A DNA stretch of 12,873 nt. It comes from an uncultured Actinomycetes bacterium (GTDB lineage Bacteria > Actinomycetota > Thermoleophilia > Solirubrobacterales > 70-9). Under the pieces are notes generated by a model, which was not told where the DNA came from, ran no database searches, and saw only the letters and a program-made list of their open reading frames with translations. The DNA is taken from assembly GCA_946482365.1 (NCBI GenBank), contig CAMLQY010000042.1:1-12873 (forward strand), in the 5' to 3' direction. A program made the position numbers and the translations under genes. Below are positions 7,930 to 12,873 of the stretch, piece by piece (the first letter of the stretch is position 1; each line of letters starts with the position of its first letter).

Positions 7930-9430
7930 TCGCGTATTCCAGCAGGGAGGAGTCGACGAGCCACTCGACGGGGGCGCGGTCGTCGGTGTAGACCTCGCCG
8001 CCGCCGAGGCGCGGGCCGAGCTCCCCGGCGGCGGCGCGGGCGAGCGGGCGCAGCGGCTGCGCCAGGCGCGGCGCGGCCCGAAGCAGGCGCCTGGCCGAGA
8101 GAGGGCCCTCGGCGGCGAGCAGCAGGGTGTTGGTGTCCTCGATCGGGTAGCGCAGCACGGTCGGGAAGGCGGCGGCCATCGTCCGCCCCAGCACCCTCTC
8201 CAGCTCGGCGCTGCCCTCCGGGTGGCCGACGTTGACGATCGCCACGCCCCCCGGCGCCAGCCGTTCCCGGGCCAACTCGAAGAACTCGCGCGTGGCCAGG
8301 TAGAAGGGGATGTAGGGCTGGCGGTAGGCGTCGACCATGATCGCGTCATAGCCCCCGGCCGAGCGGCGCAGCCAAGGTCGCGCGTCCTCGGCGAAGGTGC
8401 GCATACGCGGGTTGCGCAGGTCGAAGAAGCGCCGTCCCAGCTCGGTCAGCTCGGCGTCGATCTCGACCGCGTCGACCGCGGTCGCCGGGAAGAAGCGGCC
8501 GAAGGCACGGGCCACGGTGCCGGCGCCGTTGCCGAGGATCGCGATCCGCCTCGGCGGCTCTCCTCCGGCGGCGAAGGGCAGGACGAGATGCCCGTCCCAG
8601 TAGTCGCCGGTCAGGTAGCTGCCCGGCCGGTAGAGGGAGTGGACCGCCTGGCCCTCGTTGAGCTCCAGCACCCGCGCGCCGTCGGGGCGTTCGACCACGC
8701 GCGCGTACTCGTGGACGGTCTCGGCCTCGTAGAGGACGCGGCCGGTGTCGGCGGCCTTGATCGTGCCGGCGGGCAGCGCGATCACGCCGAGGAGCAGGGC
8801 CGGGACCGCGAGGAAGCGCCAGCCCAGTCCCGCCACTGCAACCGCAGCGAGCGCGAGGGCGAAGACGAGGAAGGTGCGCTGGGTGCCCAGCAGCGGGATC
8901 AGCAGCAGGGCGGCCAGCATCGTGCCGGCCAGCGAGCCGGCGGTCGAGGTCGCGTACAGCCGCCCGACCACCTCGCCGGAGCCCTCGACGTCGGACACCG
9001 CGAGTCGCACCGCCCAGGGGGCGGCGGCGCCGAGCAGGGTGACCGGCACGGCGACCAGCACCAGCACCCCGAAGAGCGACCCGGCGAAGCCGCCGACCGA
9101 GACGCTGTCGAAGGCGTCGACCGAGAAACCGAGGAAGGGCCGCGCCGCGAAGGGCACGGCGGCGATCAGCAGCGCCGCCGCGAGGACGAGCAGGCAGAGG
9201 CCGCGCATGTGCGGGTGGCGGTCCGCATAGCGGCCGCCGAGCCAGTAGCCGGCCGAGAGGGCGACGAGGACGACGCCGATCGTGTTCGCCCAGACGATCG
9301 TCGAGGCGCCGAAGTAGGGCGCCAGCAGGCGCGCCGCGGCGATCTCGGCGCCGAGGCTGGCCGCCCCGACGACGAAGACGAGCGCCGCCAGCAGCGGCCT
9401 CGACTCAGGCGGGGTCGCGCTCGGGCTCAT
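7919..9430 (-). CDS. Membrane protein with spermidine-synthase-like domain
   Basis: The predicted product is 503 aa. The N-terminal half has about seven or eight hydrophobic segments, beginning PLLAALVFVVGAASLGAEI. This transporter-like membrane half is known in fused MFS/spermidine-synthase-like proteins. The C-terminal half is an aminopropyltransferase fold with the nucleotide-binding glycine motif ILGNGAGTVARAF, the acidic VDAVEID and the segment AIMVDAYRQPYIPFYL at the usual catalytic aspartate position. Whether it makes polyamines is uncertain, since many fused forms have unknown substrates. ATG at 9430 overlaps the end of ctaG by 26 nt and starts MSPSATPPESRP; an in-frame start at 9496 is also possible but lies well inside ctaG. 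The 41-aa frame overlaps its stop, so the three form one transcription unit. Confidence 0.87.
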   Translation of the reverse strand: MSPSATPPESRPLLAALVFVVGAASLGAEIAAARLLAPYFGASTIVWANTIGVVLVALSAGYWLGGRYADRHPHMRGLCLLVLAAALLIAAVPFAARPFLGFSVDAFDSVSVGGFAGSLFGVLVLVAVPVTLLGAAAPWAVRLAVSDVEGSGEVVGRLYATSTAGSLAGTMLAALLLIPLLGTQRTFLVFALALAAVAVAGLGWRFLAVPALLLGVIALPAGTIKAADTGRVLYEAETVHEYARVVERPDGARVLELNEGQAVHSLYRPGSYLTGDYWDGHLVLPFAAGGEPPRRIAILGNGAGTVARAFGRFFPATAVDAVEIDAELTELGRRFFDLRNPRMRTFAEDARPWLRRSAGGYDAIMVDAYRQPYIPFYLATREFFELARERLAPGGVAIVNVGHPEGSAELERVLGRTMAAAFPTVLRYPIEDTNTLLLAAEGPLSARRLLRAAPRLAQPLRPLARAAAGELGPRLGGGEVYTDDRAPVEWLVDSSLLEYANGE

Positions 9431-10319
9431 CGACGGCGCCGGCGATCCGCTGCTCGAGCCGGGCTCCGTGGCCGGCGGCGACCGCACGCTGGGCACGCCG
9501 CTCGTCGAGGGGGACGCCGCGGTCGCGGGCGAGGTCGAGCAGCCGCTGCTTCTCGGTTCCTTCGCGGGCCACCTCGAAGAAGACCCAGGCGAGCACGCCG
9601 AGGGCGAGGAAGGTCCCCTCGATCATCATCACCACCCCGGCGGTGCTCTGGTCGGCGATCGGGGAGATGTCCCAGTAGCTCTCCCCCGGCGCGTAGATCG
9701 GGTAGAGCACCGTCCCCGACCACATCAGCACGTTGCCGAGGATCGCGCCGGCGAAGCGGACCCCGATCACGTAGCCGACCTTCCACGCCGCCGTGAACCA
9801 CTCCGGCTTCGGCAGCGGGCCGAAGACCGGCATCCACATCAGGCAGCCGAAGAGGAGGAAGGTCATGTGCTCGAGCGCGTGCACGGGCGCGCCGCCGTAG
9901 GCGGCTTCGTAGAGCGCCGGTATGTGCCAGAGGTAGAAGTTCAGCGCCCAGAGCGGGAAGGCGACGAGCGGGTGGGCGAGGACCTGGAGCCGGTTGAAGG
10001 CGCGGACCGCGAGGACCGGCTGCAGCAGCGACTTGGTCAGCCCGAGGACCAGCAGCAGCGAGGCCACGTCGCCGATCAGCAGGTGCTCGACCATGTGGCC
10101 GATCACCAGCTCCTCGGCGAGGTGGCCGATCGGCGAGAAGAGCGAGATCGCGATGATCGCCAAGCCGGCGCCGAAGCAGGCCTGGCGCCAGGCGGGGACC
10201 GGGCGGCCGTCCCAGGAGAGGATCGTCGCCCGGTGCCAGTAGAGGATGCCGGCGACGGTCAGCGGCAGGATCTCGATCGGGGCGAATGCGCCGGCGAGGT
10301 GTGCGGACGGCAGGGTCAC
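9405..10319 (-). CDS. ctaG: Cytochrome c oxidase assembly protein, Caa3-type CtaG
   Basis: The 304-aa polytopic membrane protein has about seven hydrophobic segments. It has the conserved histidine-rich features of the Bacillus-type CtaG family (caa3 oxidase assembly): HMVEHLLIGD, LWHIPALYEAA and HALEHMTFLLFG. The C-terminal tail after the last helix (VLAWVFFEVAREGTEK) is basic and probably cytoplasmic. The family helps form the copper site of aa3/caa3 oxidases, although the mechanism is not settled. No oxidase subunit gene is in the window. The start is GTG at 10319, with a TAnnnT box 6 nt upstream. It is divergent from the GH15 gene across 65 nt and is the first gene of the unit running to 7804. 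Confidence 0.88.
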   Translation of the reverse strand: MTLPSAHLAGAFAPIEILPLTVAGILYWHRATILSWDGRPVPAWRQACFGAGLAIIAISLFSPIGHLAEELVIGHMVEHLLIGDVASLLLVLGLTKSLLQPVLAVRAFNRLQVLAHPLVAFPLWALNFYLWHIPALYEAAYGGAPVHALEHMTFLLFGCLMWMPVFGPLPKPEWFTAAWKVGYVIGVRFAGAILGNVLMWSGTVLYPIYAPGESYWDISPIADQSTAGVVMMIEGTFLALGVLAWVFFEVAREGTEKQRLLDLARDRGVPLDERRAQRAVAAGHGARLEQRIAGAVDEPERDPA

Positions 10320-10325
10320 GGATTC

Positions 10326-10331
10326 AGCGTA
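10326..10331 (-). promoter_or_regulatory. Putative -10 box of ctaG, near-leaderless
   Basis: The minus strand reads TACGCT (TAnnnT), 6 nt before the GTG at 10319. There is no clear -35 and no Shine-Dalgarno sequence. The short divergent gap is shared with the GH15 promoter. Confidence 0.35.
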
Positions 10332-10369
10332 GCGACGCGGTTTGCGAGGACGCCACCCGCGCCCGCTGC

Positions 10370-10375
10370 TAGCTT
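10370..10375 (+). promoter_or_regulatory. Putative -10 box of the GH15 gene
   Basis: TAGCTT (TAnnnT) lies 9 nt before the TTG start at 10385. No Shine-Dalgarno sequence is present. The TTG start is supported by the position of this box and by the family alignment beginning at about residue 10. Confidence 0.35.
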
Positions 10376-10384
10376 GGCCTCGCT

Positions 10385-12277
10385 TTGGGCACTGAGGAAA
10401 ATCATCGCTTTCCGCCGATCGGCAGCTACGGGTTCCTCTCCGACTGCCACACCAGCGCGCTTGTCTCCTACGACGGTGCGGTCGAGTGGCTCTGCCTCCC
10501 CCGCTTCGACTCGCCGAGCGCCTTCGCGGCGCTGCTCGACCGCGACGCCGGCCACTTCAAGGTGGCGCCCCGCGGGGTGGTCGTGCCAATCAGCCGCCGC
10601 TACGAGCCCGGCACGCTGGTGATCGAGACGACCTGGGTGACCGACACCGGCTGGGTGGTGGTCCACGACCTGCTCTCGATCGCCGAGTGGGCGAGCGCCG
10701 GCGACGGGCGACCCGACACCGAACACGAATCCGACCGCTCGCTGCTGCGGACGATGACCTGCGTCGACGGCGAGGTCGAGATGGAGATGGAGTGCCTGCC
10801 GAGCTTCGCCTACGGGGCCGAGCCGGCGAGCTGGAGCGGCGGCGAGCTGGGCGAAGCGGTTGCCCACGCGAGCGACGGCACGGAGCTGCTGCTGACCAGC
10901 GACATGGAGCTCTCGCTCGAGGGCGGCGCCGTCCGCGGCACCATGAAGCTGCGCGAGGACGAGACCGGCTTCTGCGCCCTCACCTGGGGCAATGAAGACC
11001 TGGGCGGCCCGCGCAGCGCACCCGAGGCGCTGGAGAGGCTCGACTCGACAGAAGAGTTTTGGCGCGAGTGGCTGCGCGACGGCGACTTCCCCGACCACCC
11101 CTGGCGCATCCACCTGCAGCGCTCGGCGCTGGTGCTGAAGGGCCTCACCTACACGCCGACCGGCGCGATCCTCGCCGCGCCGACGACGTCCCTGCCGGAG
11201 ACGCCGGGGGGCGAACGCAACTGGGACTATCGCTACAGCTGGATCCGCGACTCGACCTTCAGCCTCTGGGCCCTGCACACGCTCGGCTTCGACCAGGAGG
11301 CGCGCGACTTCATGCGCTTCATCGTCAACGTCTGCCGCGAGGACTCGAACCTGCAGATCATGTACGGGATCCGCGGCGAGAAGGACCTGACCGAGAGCAC
11401 GCTCGATCATCTCAGCGGCTACGGCGGGGCGAGGCCGGTGCGGATCGGCAACGGTGCCTTCGACCAGCGCCAGAACGACGTCTGGGGAGCCCTGCTCGAC
11501 TCGATCTACCTGCACGAGAAGGCGCTGCGCGGGACCGGGACGCCGGCCGACCGCCAGCTGATCCGGCACCAGGTCGAGGCCGCGATCGAGGCCTGGCCGC
11601 ACCCCGACCAGGGGATCTGGGAGTCGCGCGGCGAGCCCCAGCACTACGTCTCCTCGAAGCTGATGATCTGGGTCGCCGTCGACCGCGGCGCCCGCCTCGC
11701 CCGCAGCCTCGGCTTCGAGGAGGTCGCGGAGGGCTGGCAGCGGACCGCCGACGGATTCAAGGCGGAGATCCTCGAGCGGGGGGTGCGGGACGGCGTCTTC
11801 CGCCAGCACTATGAGACCGACGCGCTCGACGCCTCGATCCTGCTGCTGCCCCTGCTCCGCTTCCTCCCCCCCGGCGACCCCCGCGTCCGCGCCACGGTCG
11901 AGGCCGTCGCCGAGGACCTGACCGAGGACGGCCTCGTCCTCCGCTACAAGGTGCAGGAGACCGACGACGGCCTCCGCGGCGAGGAGGGGACCTTCCTGAT
12001 CTGCTCCTTCTGGCTGGTCTCGGCGCTCTCGGAGATCGGCGAGCCGGCCCGCGCCCGCACCCTTTGCGAACGCCTGCTGGAGTCGTCCGGCTGGCTCGAC
12101 CTCTACGCCGAGGAGCTGGACGCCAGGAGCGGGCGCCACCTCGGCAACTTCCCCCAGGCCTTCACCCACCTGGCCCTGATCAACGCGGTCTCGCATGTGA
12201 TTGCGGACGAGCAGCGCGAGGGCGGCGGGACGACGGCGGTGTTCACGGAGATGGGTGGGGTTCGGGAGGACGCTTGA
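10385..12277 (+). CDS. GH15 family glycoside hydrolase (trehalase or glucoamylase-like)
   Basis: The 630-aa protein has no signal peptide and is probably cytoplasmic. The N-terminal beta domain begins PPIGSYGFLSDCHTSALVS and includes GAVEWLCLPRFDSPS. The (alpha/alpha)6 catalytic domain contains RNWDYRYSWIRDSTFSLWAL (from about 278), GIWESRGEPQHYVSSKLMIW with the likely acid glutamate near 413, EEGTFLICSFWLV with the likely base glutamate near 533-534, and HLGNFPQAFTHLALI. The family includes glucoamylases, glucodextranases and the actinobacterial trehalases, to which this style and length are close. Trehalose hydrolysis is my best guess but is not proved. It starts at TTG 10385, is divergent from ctaG, and is followed 13 nt after its stop by a long hairpin. 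Confidence 0.93.
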   Translation: MGTEENHRFPPIGSYGFLSDCHTSALVSYDGAVEWLCLPRFDSPSAFAALLDRDAGHFKVAPRGVVVPISRRYEPGTLVIETTWVTDTGWVVVHDLLSIAEWASAGDGRPDTEHESDRSLLRTMTCVDGEVEMEMECLPSFAYGAEPASWSGGELGEAVAHASDGTELLLTSDMELSLEGGAVRGTMKLREDETGFCALTWGNEDLGGPRSAPEALERLDSTEEFWREWLRDGDFPDHPWRIHLQRSALVLKGLTYTPTGAILAAPTTSLPETPGGERNWDYRYSWIRDSTFSLWALHTLGFDQEARDFMRFIVNVCREDSNLQIMYGIRGEKDLTESTLDHLSGYGGARPVRIGNGAFDQRQNDVWGALLDSIYLHEKALRGTGTPADRQLIRHQVEAAIEAWPHPDQGIWESRGEPQHYVSSKLMIWVAVDRGARLARSLGFEEVAEGWQRTADGFKAEILERGVRDGVFRQHYETDALDASILLLPLLRFLPPGDPRVRATVEAVAEDLTEDGLVLRYKVQETDDGLRGEEGTFLICSFWLVSALSEIGEPARARTLCERLLESSGWLDLYAEELDARSGRHLGNFPQAFTHLALINAVSHVIADEQREGGGTTAVFTEMGGVREDA

Positions 12278-12290
12278 GGTTGTTGGGTGA

Positions 12291-12366
12291 GGGTGGCGGG
12301 TGCCCCTCCCCAAAACGCTCGGCAGGAGCCTCGCTGGAGTGTTTTGGGGAGGGGCACCCGCCACCC
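12291..12366 (+). repeat. Long 3'-end hairpin after the GH15 gene (repeat copy 2)
   Basis: A perfect 26-bp stem: arm 12291-12316 ends CCCCTCCCCAAAAC, and arm 12341-12366 begins GTTTTGGGGAGGGG. The 24-nt loop (12317-12340) starts GCTCGGC. In plus-strand RNA the loop adds four more pairs, one of them a G-U wobble, and can form a small apical hairpin. It begins 13 nt after the GH15 stop. It is the same family as 46-120, in the same orientation relative to the gene before it. There is no T-tract after the stem. It may be a transcript-end element or a dispersed palindromic repeat. Confidence 0.8.
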
Positions 12367-12617
12367 CCTTTCGCAGCACACGAGCTTCCACGCCGAGCTT
12401 CCAGCCAAAAGTCCGCGCCGCCGGCCCGCCTAAGGCTTAAAGCTTGGGGACCCTGACACCGTTTTTCGCAGCCCAGGCTTTCTGGGAGCTGTGGAAGAGG
12501 AGCTTGGCCGTCCCCCAGGCGAATGTCGCGAAGCAGCGGAAATGCAATCCCGCGTCTGGCGTGGGGGCATATACCGCCCATTAAACGATAAGTCCGCCCG
12601 CCCCACAATTATACCGC
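12367..12617. other. Intergenic stretch with no recognised gene
   Basis: I see no recognisable gene here. The stretch holds a 13-nt unit repeated twice (CGAGCTTCCA at 12381 and 12394) and an AT-richer patch at about 12570-12616, which includes TTAAACGATAAG and, on the minus strand, TATAAT (12613-12608). A minus-strand frame ending WAAKNGVRVPKL at about 12439 has no family features I know. The segment may be debris beside the junction further right. Confidence 0.4.
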
Positions 12618-12873
12618 GACTCCGCAGCCGCCCGGAGCGAGCGCGCTATGGCGGCGCTGCGCGAGCTGGCTCAGCCGTATGCGCGGGTGATCCGGGACGG
12701 TGTCGAGCAGCGCATCCCGGCGAGGCGCCTCGTGCCCGACGATCTTGCCGTGCGCGACGAGGTGGGGCGTCAGCGCGGCGACCGCGCCGGCCAGGACGCC
12801 GGCGCGCAGCGAGAACAGGCGGCGCCCGATCGGCACCAGCAGCGCGCAGGCGAGCGCCACCAGCAGCGCGGAC
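12609..12873 (-). pseudogene. Truncated ArnT/GT39-like membrane glycosyltransferase
   Basis: The reading frame enters from beyond the right edge. Its first residues resemble the early membrane core of dolichyl-phosphate-mannose/ArnT-type (GT39/GT83) transferases: [20 protein letters not shown], then [16 protein letters not shown] and [14 protein letters not shown]. These proteins use polyprenyl-phosphate sugars at the outer membrane face and are normally several hundred residues long. After HEAP (12723) the sequence is no longer family-like. It reads through the antisense of the P-type ATPase fragment to a stop at 12609. The gene is therefore cut off at about its first third. The part outside the window cannot be judged. 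Confidence 0.55.
12618..12737 (+). pseudogene. Fragment of a P-type cation-transporting ATPase
   Basis: The frame encodes [19 protein letters not shown] followed by [15 protein letters not shown], which is the typical start of the actuator (E1-E2 ATPase) domain of P-type cation pumps. The next expected residues are G-D and then a hydrophobic and acidic stretch; here P is followed by D-D-L, and homology then appears lost. No upstream transmembrane region, phosphorylation site DKTGT or downstream domain is present, so only about 40 codons remain. The frame opens after a stop at 12582-12584. The fragment overlaps the end of the opposite-strand glycosyltransferase frame. Confidence 0.6.

Noticed and set aside
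7811..9796. 661-codon plus-strand frame over the spermidine-synthase-like and ctaG genes
   Set aside because: It is an antisense shadow with low-complexity R/G/A content and no recognisable domain.
10316..12391. Very long minus-strand reading frame (691 codons) opposite the GH15 gene
   Set aside because: It lies almost exactly antisense to a clear GH15 enzyme. Its translation is a compositional shadow rich in R, A, G, V and L with no family motifs, as is usual at about 70% GC.
12243..12608. Minus-strand 121-codon frame across the GH15 end and hairpin
   Set aside because: It reads through both arms of the hairpin, giving CPSP and FGEGHPP strings, and has no domain features. The hairpin explains the repeated peptides.
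12441..12617. Possible transposon remnant in the AT-richer patch
   Set aside because: No transposase motif, convincing terminal inverted repeat or target duplication could be found; only short repeats and a 6-bp GTGGGG/CCCCAC pair.

Overview
The window is about 70% GC. Its gene content and protein style point to a high-GC actinobacterium, most likely of the class Thermoleophilia (Solirubrobacterales-like): actinobacterial tig/clpP/clpX proteins, a Caa3-type CtaG, a GH15 trehalase/glucoamylase-like enzyme, and TAnnnT boxes lying directly in front of start codons. The lineage is inferred from sequence style only. No rRNA, tRNA, CRISPR array or intact transposon was seen.

Layout. The backbone is a minus-strand proteostasis series: trigger factor (7716-6331), ClpP (5001-4417) and ClpX (1413-124). 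In many bacteria these three genes are adjacent. Here a membrane PAS-GGDEF diguanylate cyclase (6252-5047) sits between tig and clpP. Four envelope or accessory genes sit between clpP and clpX: a GT2 glycosyltransferase on the minus strand, a NodB-like polysaccharide deacetylase on the plus strand, an exported M23 peptidase on the minus strand and a GNAT acetyltransferase on the plus strand. Upstream of tig is a compact minus-strand unit: a CtaG-like oxidase assembly protein (10319-9405), an overlapping membrane spermidine-synthase-like protein (9430-7919) and an overlapping 41-residue small protein (7929-7804). Divergent from ctaG is a GH15 enzyme (10385-12277, plus).

Right flank. After the GH15 gene comes a long hairpin, then about 250 nt with nothing recognisable. 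Next is a fragment of a P-type cation ATPase (plus strand), joined through about 15 nt of shared sequence to a truncated ArnT/GT39-type membrane glycosyltransferase (minus strand) that runs off the window. This looks like an illegitimate junction or an assembly chimera.

Signals beyond the genes. (1) Two copies of one long hairpin family, with the same 24-nt loop length and related loop sequence, lie just after the stop codons of clpX and the GH15 gene, each in the orientation of the gene it follows. (2) Five start codons have a TAnnnT box 6-10 nt upstream, which suggests leaderless transcription, whereas clpX has a strong Shine-Dalgarno sequence and an apparent CTG start. (3) The glycosyltransferase after clpP has no ATG, GTG, TTG or CTG that would give its full N-terminus. 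(4) A textbook plus-strand intrinsic terminator lies 3 nt upstream of the diguanylate cyclase start, where no plus-strand gene was found. (5) A 10-bp inverted repeat flanks the tig promoter, and 8 bp of its half-site recur upstream of the diguanylate cyclase gene.
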